DNA from: Diphasiastrum complanatum
Taxonomy: Eukaryota > Streptophyta > Lycopodiopsida > Lycopodiales > Lycopodiaceae
NCBI GenBank assembly: GCA_029204225.1
Contig: CM055093.1
Span: 23,789,912 to 23,853,911, forward strand
DNA: 64,000 nt
Direction of reading: 5' to 3'
Part shown: one piece after another, positions 11,394 through 22,900 of the stretch
Layout: each line of letters starts with the position of its first letter
How positions within the stretch are numbered: the first letter of the stretch is position 1
The notes under the pieces: generated by a model
Seen by the model: only the letters and a program-made list of their open reading frames with translations
Databases searched by the model: none
Told to the model about the DNA's origin: nothing
Program-made: the position numbers and the translations under genes

Positions 11394-12145
11394 AATCCTC
11401 CCATAAGATCAAGCCGAGTGCACACACAGCCCACAAGGTATACTCCTGAGTCTGCATGTCTCTTGATACAAGAATCAACGAAAATCGAAGAGGCACTCAG
11501 GAAACTAGACTCTGATCTTTGGAGAGAAGCTATGGACAAAGAGTATTCCTCTCTGATCAAGAACCAGACGTGGTCACTAGTCGAAGCTCCTATTGGCTAC
11601 AATATCATTGATTGCAAATGGATCTTTAAGATCAAATACAATGCCAATGGAGCAATTGATCGAATGAAGGCAAGACTGGTAGCACGAGGAGTCACTCAGA
11701 TCCCCAACATCGACTACAGTGAGACTTTTAGTCCATTAGTCATCTGAGCCCTGCTATCTTATGCTGTAGCTGCCGACCTCAAAGTACATCAACTTGATGT
11801 ACATAGCTTATCTGAATGGAGTTATACAAGAAGACATCTACATGATCCAACTCAAAGGATACATTCTGGAAGGTATGAAGAATCATGTCTGTAAACTCCA
11901 CAACTCACTTTACGACTTGAAATAGTCTGCCAGAGCTTGGTTTTAGAGGATTAACACATTCCTCATCGAACAAGGACTCCAACCAACCACTGTTGATTGC
12001 AACGTCTATTCCAAGCCGGTGCAACAATCCTTCATTATCATCACCTTATACGTGGATGATACAATGCTTTTCAGCAACAATACCAATTTGGTTAAGGATT
12101 CTAAGCAGATGTTTTTGTTTTCAAAGTTCGACATGATTGATCTGG
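11394..12145 (+). pseudogene. Copia family 1 reverse transcriptase fragment
   Basis: The frame reads NPPIRSSRVHTQPTRYTPES, EAMDKEYSSLIKNQTWSLVE, NIIDCKWIFKIKYN and RMKARLVARGVTQI, the conserved copia RT N-terminus, up to a TGA at 11745-11747. RT continues with LNGVIQEDIYM and the catalytic LYVDDTMLFSNN (about 12049-12084), broken by more stops at about 11923 and 11944. It ends abruptly at 12146, where LTR sequence begins. The last part (11921 onward) is duplicated at 27931. Confidence 0.85.
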
Positions 12146-12743
12146 GTGGATTAGCTTTGTAGAGCACGTGGTTTTGTCCGCCTATTGTCTTGTGCTCAAC
12201 AACATTATTGACCTGTATATTTTGCTATACTTAATCTGATAGCAGCTCTATTTTGTTCTGCGTTTAGATTTGTGTCAATATTGCTATGCTTTTCTACATT
12301 CTGTCTGACTCTCTTAGTGCGCAATCTGGTAATCTCTTCCTAGCAAATTATTATTAGTCTAGTTGTTCGTGACTAATATTTAGTCTTGCCTTTCGCGACT
12401 AATTCACGACTGATTATCAGTCGAGATCAGTCTAGCTCTTCGCGAATCATTCGCGACTAATAATTTGTCTAGCTGTTTACGACAAATTATCTTTCTGATG
12501 TTTTGTTGCTTAATGTTTGGCTACATAATCAGATCAACCATGATTTCTATCACTAACATTCTATTTATTTCTGATAGGCGTAGTCATGCTTAGGGAAAGA
12601 ATAATGTAGCTCATTCCGCTATGCATGAACACTTTTCGTTCGAGTTCATTTCTCGTTTGAGTTTCGAGTTCGCTTCTTTTTGTGTTCATTTTTTTTCAAG
12701 CTATTTTAGTTTCTCACACTCACACACCCTCTTTCACCCAACA
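12146..12743 (+). repeat. Truncated 3' LTR (right half) of copia family 1
   Basis: Starts at TGGATTAG, matching the 5' LTR from about 9154 on, and ends with the same CACCCAACA. The left half of the LTR is deleted, so RT coding runs straight into it. It abuts a 25-bp minisatellite that also borders the other two copies of this LTR end. Confidence 0.85.
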
Positions 12744-12749
12744 TAGATC

Positions 12750-13137
12750 CCAACTGAAGGCTTTCAGTCTCATCTCGACCGCAGCATTTCAGTCCGATCT
12801 TGACTGAAGCATTTCAGTTAGATCTCAACCGAAAGATTTCAGTCAGAGCTCGATCGAAACATTTCAGTCCGATCTCGACTGAAACAATTCAGTTAGATCT
12901 CGACTGAAACAATTCAGTTAGATCTTGACCAAAGTATTTCAGTTAGATCTTGACCGAGTGGTTTCAGTCAGATCTCGACTGATGGCTTTCACTCAGATCT
13001 CGACTGACGACTTTCACTCATATTTCGACAGACGGATTTCAATCTCATCTCGACCGAGGAATTCTATTCCCATCTCAACCAAAGACCTTCATCAAGATCT
13101 TGACCGGAGCCACTCGTCAAGATCTCAACCGAATATT
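12750..13137 (+). repeat. 25-bp minisatellite, array 1 (about 15 units)
   Basis: Consecutive units of 25 bases follow the pattern ATTTCAGTYMGATCTCGACY plus GAAAC. Examples start at 12785 and 12810 (GCATTTCAG, then GATC). Units diverge toward the right end, where TTCAGT becomes TTCACT and TTCATC. Because 25 is not a multiple of 3, the array gives an artificial 25-residue protein repeat in every frame. It recurs at 28760-29140 and, inverted, at 40182-40319. Confidence 0.9.
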
Positions 13138-13764
13138 TTTTTAAAAAAAAGTACTTCAAAGAGCCATCACATCAAATCTCGACTGAAGCAGGATGACGAC
13201 GACCATAAATACCATGACAATGACAACATTCGTACCTTAGTGAAGTGCAAACACTGGAGTTTCTTGCGACTATCTGTTGGTGATCTTGCTACTTCCATGT
13301 TCAATTCTAGCGCTCTTTTGTTACATCCATCCATCCTTGGCTACACACTACATCCATCGAGTATCTACAATCTTGGTTTAATCACCATATAGAGCGCCAT
13401 CACCAACCATTCCAAACCTAACATTGCCGATAGTCGAACCAACTTCTTTCAACTTTCTGCACACTTGAGGGGCAGTGTTGCACGAGCATAAATCATGGTC
13501 CCATTACACTACTGAGAACATCATCAACACCAGTCTCACAGCCATTGTATTTTTCCACTTCCTTCACCATCTACACCATTCTGTTACCATAGTTCTCCAT
13601 CTTTTCCATCTTTCCAACATTCATATACTCAACCGACATCAAAACATCATGTCCTTTCAGCCATTCTACTTAACCCTTTCTACTCTACCATTCCAACCCC
13701 ACTCCATCGATTCTTTTTCTTACAGATACACCATATTCCCACACCTTCGCTTTGCACACATTTT
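13138..13764. other. Spacer between minisatellite arrays
   Basis: Non-coding sequence with many CCATC and CACCATTC motifs, duplicated at 29145-29779. I see no gene; the long frames here are continuations of the minisatellite translation. Confidence 0.4.
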
Positions 13765-13955
13765 TTCTTTCCTACTCGACCGGTGCCTTCACTTGCCATC
13801 TCGACCGAAGCCTTCCAGTCCAATCTCGACCAACTCCATCAGCTTCCATCTTGACCGACACCTTTCTAGTCCAATCTTGACCGACGCCTTCTTGTCCAAT
13901 CTCGACCGACGCCTTCCGTCACACTCTCAACCGACACCATCCGTCACATTGTCTA
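13765..13955 (+). repeat. 25-bp minisatellite, diverged array 2
   Basis: Seven to eight units of about 25 bases with the core ATCTCGACCGACGCCTTC. It shares the (A/T)CTCGACC core and period with array 1, so it is an older or diverged branch. In the second copy (29780-29932 and 30767-30810) a solo LTR splits this array. Confidence 0.8.
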
Positions 13956-14190
13956 GGGACATTTTGGGAAGCGAGACATCGGTATCATTCAATCTTGTCT
14001 CAAGCGCCGATCTCATCTCAACCTCTACATTATGTACCTCAACTTCAACTACAGGGGGGTCCAAAGTGCCTCTTTAATGCGACTTATAAGTATCTTACTC
14101 ATCAGATGGACATGAATTTTTTGGAAAATCAATCCACCATGGATTGTTCCCAATTTCCCACTCAATTAAACCATTTATCCTAGAGAAATG

Positions 14191-14424
14191 TTAAAGGTCA
14201 CTATACATACAAGTATCCCTATCTTCTCGTTGAGTCCAAAACATGAAATATGAGGGCATCTTGTCTAATTTTTGTAATTTAACCAAGTGGGCAACATACC
14301 TACAAACATATTTCGTTTTAGCGGATGTACCAGGCAAAAGACTAATCAAACCACACAACCAAAGTATTACTATATAGAAAGTAAAACTACCATTCATCTC
14401 ACCTCCAAAGCACTCATTTGGCAC
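14191..14424 (-). CDS. Small hydrophobic ORF of unknown function (copy 1)
   Basis: A 77-residue minus-strand frame from ATG (14424) with a hydrophobic stretch FTFYIVILWLCGLISLLPG at about residues 14-32 that could be a membrane segment, then KTKYVCRYVAHLVKLQ. I recognise no family. It stays open in both copies (other at 31481-31714), with four or five substitutions between them. That is weak support, since both copies are young. It could be a chance ORF. Confidence 0.2.
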   Translation of the reverse strand: MPNECFGGEMNGSFTFYIVILWLCGLISLLPGTSAKTKYVCRYVAHLVKLQKLDKMPSYFMFWTQREDRDTCMYSDL

Positions 14425-14893
14425 TGCCCCTAATTAGAGAACCGCTAGAGTTAATTGGATGCCTAGTTTATTGGGGGATGACTAGTTAATTGGCTAGTTA
14501 ACGGCTTGTGTGGGGACAACTAGTTGGGAGAAAGCTAGCTAATTAAAATGAAAGACGGCTAGTTAATTAGGGATGGCGAGGGGACTGCTCGAATAAATTG
14601 AATGTCCTCCCAATAAATCAATCACGAAATTACTTATGAATTATTTGGTCCTATCTATTCGTTGGCCATCCACGGCTTGAATTTTGTTCTACCCAGCATA
14701 CACACCCACACATGAAGGCCACTATAGAATGCACACTCTACACAAATCTCCACATCTCTCAACCATTCAAAAATTAGGCATTATGTAGTTGGTGTTGTAA
14801 ACTTAAATGAGGTATGAAGAGTTTATTGTTGGCAATTCCTCTCTATACTCCTCACCTCGCAGCTGTTCATGAATTCCTGAAGTGAAAGGTGTT
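14425..14893. other. Spacer with CTAGTTAATT repeats upstream of the SWIM-type gene
   Basis: Bases 14460-14575 repeat CTAGTTAATT and GGCTAGTTAA several times, giving many overlapping short palindromes (CTAG, TTAA). The rest lacks coding signal. Duplicated at 31715-32184. Confidence 0.5.
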
Positions 14894-17800
14894 ATGGCTC
14901 AAAATGTGGATCTTACCGTGATAAGCTCAAGCAATAGTGACACTACATTTGATGATGTGTGGGCAAAGAACTTGTCTAGTGCTGAAAATGATACTAAGAA
15001 ATTTTCAGTTATGCTTCTATTCAGGGCCTTGCCTATAGCAAGTAAACTTAGAAAGTTGGTTGAGGGTTGTGGAGAACCAGTTCATGTTGAAGAAATGCCA
15101 GACGTATACAATGGTGACATGATGTTTGAGCTTCCATCAAGTAGTATATTTTCAATGGCTGGCATGCAAAGGATTCATGACTGTCATCATTGAATACATT
15201 ATGCAACCTCAACAATGCAAGGCTTTCTTGGCGTTGTTATCATGTGGGGGTTCTTTTCAATGTGTGAACAACCACTGCTCTTATCTCATGTCTTTTCGAA
15301 AAAGAAATACAACACAGTTTCAAGGGTCGTTGATGCCTAGATGTCCAATTGGATTGGTTCCAAAGAGAGTTGGTAGTATGCACTGTGGACATTGTGATTT
15401 TCCTCCAAGCTATCTTAAACATTGCCTAGCCAAAATGTATCATTGTATTCATGCAGATACGAGGTACACAAGAATGGCAATATATTGTCGTTACCATGAT
15501 CACGATTTTGGAGTTGGGCTCTTTGGACAATTATAACATGGAGGCCATGGTCTCTGGGAAAGACACCATACATCTTTCGGATCGTCCAAAAGTAGTTCAG
15601 AAAAAGATTGCAAAAGAATTGATCTCCAGCCACTTGCTATTGCTAACGCCGCAGACATCTCACATCGTTCTAGAGAAATTGGATGAACTCCTTTTAATAA
15701 AGGAACTAGCTACAAACAATTGAAGGTGAGGTATTCTCAATAATTTTAGTTACAAATATACCATATAAAGAATGCTTGTTCAATACTAACTAAAGCTCTG
15801 ACTACATTGGCAGGCTAAAAAAATGGATCACTATGGCACAGAAAGAGCTTCGTCCTGTGGATTTATCACATGACATTACAGCCTTGTTGTACCTGAAAGA
15901 ACATTGTGCATATGAATACTTCATGGTTCATTGTTTCCTGGTCAGTTGCACAACATCAAAGACAGATGTCACGTGTTCAAAACGTTGACAACGGGACCAG
16001 CTTCTGGTGTTGATCTTGTGCATGCAACCAAAAAGTGACCTTGAAAAGGCATGGTGTTGTTTCAATTACGTGCACAAAGTAAAAGATTGGGTGACGATGG
16101 CAGCGCATGTCGGTTTGTCCAATCTTACGTATTTTTCAATACTAAGTATAAACTAAATATGGTTATTATATTCTAACTGACTGACTCCTCTCCAGGAACC
16201 AATCCATGTAGACAATCGCGATCTGCGATATGAAGAAAGAAGATGTCCAGCCGTAGGTGTTCTTTTGGACATTGTTAAACAGGGTAATGTTTGAGAACAC
16301 TTAGAAGGATAGGTGACGTCAGAGGCTTCATGGCTAATGAAGCTCAAGAGAATTGGAATGTAGTTCGTCTTGATTACGGTGCTGATGTGGACACACTGAT
16401 GGTTGGAAGGGAGAGATCATGTCTATTTTATTTTATAGATAGCATGAACAAACACACATCAAAACATATCAAGCATGAAGCCCAAGATATTCATATTGCA
16501 CTTTGCTTGCAATGGCATGAGGCAAGAGAATGTGAAACGACCGACATGATATATAACAAAATATGCGCATAATGGAAAGTGGGCAATGCATATGAGGGTT
16601 CACTTGTGGAGTTCGCTAGCATGGCGAAAAACTCGCATTCACAGATGGGGCAAGTTCTTTGTCACTGTAAGTCATCAACTATCCCATCCATTATGCTAAA
16701 ATATACTTATTTTTTACACTTGACAATCTATCTTTGACATGATGTTTCTTTTTAGTCATGACAGATGATGGATGACAAGGAAGCAGCCACGTTACCAACA
16801 ACAAACTTGTCTGAGGTTGTTCATAGCATCTGGCAATGAGTTGATGGTTATGCAACGAAGGTGGCTTTGTATGAGGCAGCAGTTGGTGACCTTGCTAACA
16901 TTGTCTTGCAAAGTGCATAAAAGAAATCTTTTTTCAAAGCTCAGTACATGGGCAAAGGTCCAACATTTCATAATCTTCTCGAGCATGTGACGACGCTCTT
17001 CAATAACAGGTGCTTCTTTCTTAGAAACAGTGAACCATTTCATGGATCAGCTTAATGTAATGCGGCAAACCAGCGACGTAAACACACCAAAAGAAACCAT
17101 CAGAAAACGTCCAGTGCAAGAATGGAATATTGAGAGCGATAATGTCTCTCATCATCTAAACATAGAGTATGTACAAAAGACAAAAGAGACAAGATTTTGT
17201 TCTCAGAATACTAGTTATGACATAAGTCAAATGCACTATACTAGCAGTGCAGCCAATAATGCAAGCATCCAATCTAGTGATTGTATCTTGGAGCAGAGTT
17301 TAAAAGATTACTGGTGGAGAATCCGATCTATCAAAAGTGACAGCCAATACATATGCATGGGTGATGAGTCCGTCAGAAGAGGGCTTTGCAAAAAGCCAAT
17401 ACAGTCTCATATAGCGTCGAGTTTCTTTGGAAGAAGAAACACGATCGGGGAGAAAAATCAATTCATGTGGTTTTGTCCAAATAATGTGACATGCACAACA
17501 AATCCCTTTATGATCATATTTCTCACAAAACTGTCATAAATCTGGTATGTGCAATAGGAAACTAATTTGTCACAATCCAAGATGGATGAGTTGAACAAAG
17601 ATGGATATATGTTGGAGACAAACACGCTAACCAAATCTATGAAAGGAGGTGGTTCAAATGTAAATGTAGCACAAAGTCTTGTGGCAAATAGCCTGTTACA
17701 ACTCATCCAAATGATCATGTCTCAAATCAACAAGATATGAGACATAGAGCTGATATATCCAAGGAGGCAAATGAGCGGATGGACAGAGAGAACCAGCGTG

Positions 17801-17981
17801 CACATGTGAAGATTTCCACAAAATTATGGCTATGCAAAAATTTGTCACATGCAAACATATGTACTTCGTCTACTTGGTGGTGAAGGGTCTTGATGCTATC
17901 AACATGTTCATACACCAACCAATTATCAGCTACGAAGAGCCATTTCATATTTTTGCTCTACCATGTAGGGGTCTAAAGTAG
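14894..17981 (+). pseudogene. SWIM zinc-finger (Mutator-transposase-like) gene, broken copy 1
   Basis: A long, interrupted gene starting MAQNVDLTVISSSNSDTTFD at 14894. A cysteine/histidine segment at about 15330-15520 (CPIGLVPKRVGSMHCGHCDF, later AIYCRYHDHDFG) resembles the zinc-binding end of WRKY-GCM1-type fingers found in Mutator transposases. The C-terminal part near 17815-17981 keeps the second half of a SWIM finger (FVTCKHMYFVYLVV, ending CRGLK). Two short GT-AG introns are suggested: 15726-15813 and 16667-16755 (GTAAGT to TTTTTAG). Stops at 15193, 15720 and elsewhere, plus frameshifts, make it a pseudogene. Relative to copy 2 it lacks about 150 bases before the SWIM finger, removing the start of the CTCEDF motif. 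The transposase assignment is inference from the finger pair. Confidence 0.6.
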
Positions 17982-18639
17982 ATGTAGGAGTCTTTACATT
18001 CCTATGTTGAGATGGTGTCAATTTCCATAGACATCATATCCTATGACTAGATACACTATCGAATATTGGAGTTTCGCTTTTACTTTTTACATGGGTCTAA
18101 AGTAGATGTAGGAATCTTTACGTGTAAGTGTGAGAATTGGTGTTTATTTTGTTGCACAAACATTGAATCCAACGACTAGATACATTTTTGGTTATTGGAG
18201 TCTTACTAAAGCTTTTGTACTTCTTGACATTACGAGTTCCATTTTAAACGATGTTTTGCAACATCTGATATTTGCCTTGCATAGTACCTTCAGAGCACAT
18301 CAATCAATACAAAATACATCTCGCTAACTCAACGAGTAAGTTTAGTAATGAAGAATGTCATATGAGCACTACTATGAACTTTGTAAAAGATACTATTATC
18401 ACATGGGTTTTCTTCGAAATACATTTGAGCAGTATCTCGATTATTGATCCATTATTAGCATGGATGGATATTTGACTTGACTAGGCCCTTATATGTAAGC
18501 TAGTTTGGGTAAAAGAACTATTAACAGCTGTAGAATATCAACCTACAATGACATTGTATGCAAAAAAAATTGTAAGAAATTTAAACGTGGGTGAATTGTC
18601 ATAGTGTTGCGACCATACACATTTTGTGCAAATCTCAAT
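17982..18639. other. Region downstream of the SWIM-type gene
   Basis: No convincing gene. A short internal duplication is visible: GGTCTAAAGTAGATGTAGGA at 17970-17989 and again at about 18093-18112, each followed by TCTTTAC. Duplicated at 34954-35620. Confidence 0.4.
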
Positions 18640-19980
18640 ATTGTACGATACCGACCCTATGTACAAATACCGACCCTATGCAAGATACCAGATCGATACC
18701 CAAAATTAGAATTTTTTGATACCTAAAATCAAAATTTTTCGATACGGAAACAACTCAAAAAATTCAAAGAAATTTGATACTCAAAATCAGAATTTTTCTA
18801 TACGGGATCGACTCGAAAAATTTGTAAATGTTGAGTACCCAAAATTTTCAATACCCAGAGTTTTCAAAAAATTTCGATTAAAATCTCTAAGAATGGATAC
18901 ACAATATAAAGGATGAAAGTACTATCTATCCCACTATCTAGGGACCTGATAATGATCAACAAATGAATTTTTAACAAGATGCTATTTGATCTTGAGCTCC
19001 AGCAATTCTATTGTAAAATATACAAATTGAAACTAGAATGCTTGATGTAGAAAAATGGCCCAAGTTGACTCCTCCTTGATCTAAACGTTACAAGGCTTAT
19101 AAAGATCCAATCAACTTGAGAAAAGATGATATAATTGCACATAAATGTTGATCTAAATCACTCTTATAAGATGATAACTTGAGATACCCAAACTCAGAAT
19201 TTTTTGATACCCAAACTCAGAATTTTTCGATACGGGATTGACTTGAAAAATTTGAAAAATTTCGATACTCAGAATCTGAATTTTTCGATACCCAAAATTA
19301 TGATTCTTCAATACGGGATCGACTTAAAAGATTCAAGATTTTTCAATATCCAAAATAAGAATGTTTTGAGACACAAGATTAGAATTTTTTTATACCTGAT
19401 CGACTTAAAAAATTAGTGAATTTTTTATACACCGAATTTTTGAAAATTTTTGATACTCAGAGTTTTTCGAAAATTTTTGGTACCTTAAATTATACGAAAT
19501 TTTTTTGATATCCAGAATTAGAATTTTTCTATAAGGGATCGACTCAAAAAAAAAATTGTAAATTTTTTATATCTCAAATTTTCAAAAATTTGAGATATTT
19601 GTGAGTTTTTCGAAAAATTTTGATACCCAAAAATTTTTGAAAATTTTTCGATACCCAAAATTTTTCCAAAATTTTTCGATACTCAGAATCAGAATTTTTT
19701 GATACCCAAACTCAGAATTTTTTGATACGGGATTGACCCAAAAAATTTGAAAATTTTTTATATTCAGAATTAAAAAAAAATTATACTCAAAATTTGTAAT
19801 TTTTCGATACCCAAAATCAGAATTTTTCGATACCTGAAATCAAACTTTTTCGATATCCAAAATCAAAATTTTTCGATATCCAAAGTCAAACTTTTATCGA
19901 TACGAAATCAACTCGAAAATTTCGATACCTAGAATATCTTGAAAAATTTTCGATACCCAAAATTCGAATTTGTTGTTCAA
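18640..19980. repeat. AT-rich satellite with GATACCCAAAATTTTTCGA units
   Basis: Over 1.3 kb of degenerate tandem repeats built from GATACCCAAAAT, CAGAATTTTTCGATAC and CGATACGGGATCGACTC, spaced about 30-60 bases apart. AATTTTTCGAAAATTTT forms local palindromes. No coding content; short frames are artefacts of the low complexity. It is interrupted by a 290-bp block (18898-19185). A second copy, missing some units, is at 35620-36768. Confidence 0.85.
18898..19185 (-). repeat. 290-bp block inserted in the satellite, inverted relative to 2900-3195
   Basis: This block reads as the reverse complement of the sequence just upstream of the family 2 copia gag (2900-3195), including CCCACTATCTAGGGACCTGA and TCAACAAATGAATT. 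It is probably leader or LTR sequence of that family. The satellite continues on both sides (GATACCCAAACTCAGAATTT from about 19184). It is also present at 35938-36230, so it inserted before the duplication. Confidence 0.7.
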
Positions 19981-22900
19981 GGATTCCAACCATAAGAAAA
20001 TACTCGTCTTTGATTTTGTTTGGCCAAATTACGAAGAATTGTTCTCCCTGTTATAGGGCCATTCAGAAACAAAAAACTCGCACATCCGTTACTCGCAATT
20101 TGTCAAGCCGTGAAAACCAATAATAAAATAAGTCAACTATGCAAGTTGCTCTGTTGATTTATTTTTTTGTTTTTAACAATTACATTTTGAAGTCTTTCCA
20201 ACTTTTAAACTAATAATTTCATGTCAACCTCTAAAAAAGTGAAATTCTCATAAAAAAAATTAATTGAAAGATGTTTGAGTTTATATCCTACTTGAGAAAA
20301 GAAAATCCAAAATTCAATTTGGTATTATTTGTTTTTCAAATATGGAAAAATCAAGATTTAGATTCTCATCCAGGGTGTTAGGTGTTATACTTCTTTTTAA
20401 GAGAGGTTATTTCAGACAACAAGTGAATTAGATTAGTGAATGGAAATTTCATATTGTAAAGAGAAAAAGGACTTCGAAAGGATACAAAAGAAAATATACA
20501 TAAACATGTATTTCAAAGTGATGGTTTGCTTTAGAATTTGTTCAAATAGTTTAGATAATGTTCATTAAATATCAATAAATTTTTACAGAATATCAAGAGT
20601 AACAATAAGTGAATGCAAACTCTTAACAAATAGTTTTGAAAAATACACTATAATCAATTACAAGATAATAAAATTTTTATCACCTTATGTGGATGTTGAC
20701 TAGGTTTCATTTTGTATTTATTTTCTAAGTTGAAATTGAAAATTGACGTGAAATTAGGAGAGAAAGAAGATAGAAAATGCAATGTTACAAGATGCTAAAT
20801 AAGCAAAAATATAGAAAATAGAAACAATATTATTCTCATGAGTAGTTATAGATGGAAGAAAATAAAATCTTATCTTGATTATAGAGTTTTTGATTTTTTC
20901 TATGGAGGGAAAAGGCTTCAAAATGCAATTGTGAAAAATAGAAAAATAAATCAGTCGAACAACTTGCGTATTTTACTTGATTTGTACTTGGTTTTTGTTT
21001 TTTCTCGTAATGTGATAGATGCTCGCATCTCCTTGATTTGCATAAACCAAGAAGCTTGTAATCCAAATAAGATTTATTTTATCCATCTATAACTACTCAT
21101 GAAAAATAAAATCTTTTATATATTTTTTGTGTTAGATGCTCTCATTTCTCTCCATTGACATAAGCCAAAAAGCTTAAAATCTAAATAAGATATTCTTTGT
21201 CCATCTACTCATATAAAGAAATCTTTTTTTTTATTTTTTTCTCATAATGTGTTAGATGCTCCCATTCCCTCCATTAACAAAACCAAAAGCTTATAATTCA
21301 ATTAAGATTTTTTTTTTCTTCCATCTATAACTACTCATGAGAATAATGTATTTTCTATTTTGTCTCATCTTGCTTATTTAGCATCTTGTAACATTGCCTT
21401 TTCTAGATTGTCTTCTTTAATCTTGTTTTCATTTCAATTTTTGATTTTAACTCACTAAAGAAATGTAAAATGAAAATTAGTCATATCCATAGAAGGTGAG
21501 AGAATTTTTTTTTATTTTGTAGCTATTATATAATTGTTAAGACCTTGCATTCAATTATTATTACTCTTAATACTCTTTAGAAATTTATTTATATTTGAGA
21601 AACAATATCAAGACTATTTGAGCAAATTGGTTGGAGCAAATTATCTCTTTGAAATGCATATTTGTGTATATTTTATTTTGTAAAAGTAAAATTTTACAAA
21701 ACATACTAATTTTTTTTTTTCAATCTCAAATTATCCGATTCATTAATTTAGTTCACTTGTAGTTCTAAATAACTTCTCATGCATAGAAGTATAACATTCA
21801 ATATCTTGGACGAGAATCTAAATCTTGATTTTTTCATGTTTAGAGAACAAATAATACCAAGAAATTTGGATTCTGAATTTTCTTTTCTCAAGTAGGAGAT
21901 CAACTCAAACATCTTTCAATTCTTATATGAGAATTTCACTTTTTTGGTGGGTTGACATTAGTTTGAAGGTTGGAAAGGCTTCAAAATGCAATTGTTAAAA
22001 AAAAAAAAATTGTTCATTTGACTTGTTTTGTACTTGGTTTTTTGTTTTCGTAATGTGATAGATGCTCGCATCTCCTCCATTTGCATAAACCAAGAAGTGT
22101 GTAATCCAAATCAGATTTATTTTGTCCGTCTATAACTACCAATGAAAATAATATCTTTTATATATTTTTTCATATTGTGTTAGATGCTCTCATTCCCTTC
22201 CATTAGTGTAAGCCAAAAAGCTAAAATCCAAATAAGGTGTATTTTTTCATCTACTCATAAGAACAAATACATTTGTCTCATAATGTGTGAGATGCTCATG
22301 TTCCCTCCATCAAGAAAAATCAAAAACTTTAGAATTGAGATAAGATTTTTTCTCCTTCCATCTATAACTACTCATGAGAATAATATCCTTTTTGTTTTGT
22401 GTTGTTGCTTCATTTTGTCACATTGCCTTTCCTATTATCTTCTTTCTCTGTTAATTTCATGTCAATTTCAAATTTCAACTCACAAAACAAATACAAAATG
22501 AAACCTAGTCAACATCTACATTTGGTTTTTGGTTTTTTCTCGCAATGTGATAGATGCTTGCATCTCCTCCATTTGCATAAACCAAGAAGCTTATAATCCA
22601 AATAAGATTTTATTTTGTCTACTATAACTACCCATGAAAATAATATCTTTCATATATTTTTTTGTATTGTGTTAGATGCTCCCATTCCCTTCCATTAGTG
22701 TAAGCCAAAAAACTAAAATCCAAATAAGATTTTATTTTTCTATCTACTCATAAAAAGAAATATTCTTTTCTCATAATGTGTGACTAATGATCTCATGTCA
22801 ACCCTAAAAAAAAAAAAAAAAAATTCTCATAAGAAATTTTTACTTGAAAGATGTTTGAAATGATCCCCTACTTGAGAAAAGAAAATTCAAAATCCAAATT

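Larger units (their letters stand above)
8525..12743 (+). mobile_element. Ty1/copia retrotransposon (family 1) with internal deletions and truncated 3' LTR
   Basis: A recognisable element: 5' LTR 8525-9744 (TGTTGG to CCAACA), primer site at 9745, gag from 9898, protease and pre-integrase to about 11390, reverse transcriptase 11394-12145, and a 3' LTR reduced to its right half (12146-12743). Two internal deletions stand out. At about 11394 the integrase core is missing, so GLMKKS runs directly into NPPIRSSRVH of the RT N-terminus. At about 12146, RT after the YVDD box, RNase H, the polypurine tract and the left half of the 3' LTR are gone. Possible flanking duplicates are GAGAT (8520-8524) and TAGAT (12744-12748), four of five matching. 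It cannot encode its own transposition. Confidence 0.9.

Noticed and set aside
8520-12748. GAGAT/TAGAT as the target duplication of copia family 1
   Set aside because: Only four of five bases match, and the right flank is shared by three loci, so it is not firm evidence of the original target site.
12750-13137. Possible CRISPR-like array
   Set aside because: Units are contiguous 25-mers without unique spacers in a plant genome; it is a minisatellite.
12925-13392. 155-residue ORF with repeated Ser/Arg/Asp-rich segments (also 13475-14077, 28810-29154)
   Set aside because: It is the translation of a 25-bp minisatellite; the 25-residue periodicity comes from 25 not being divisible by 3, and all frames show it.
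20690-22520. One large palindrome or hairpin spanning the repeat
   Set aside because: The inverted pairs are not nested (20160-20600 pairs with 21590-22020 while 20690-20905 pairs with 22300-22520), so a single stem cannot form.
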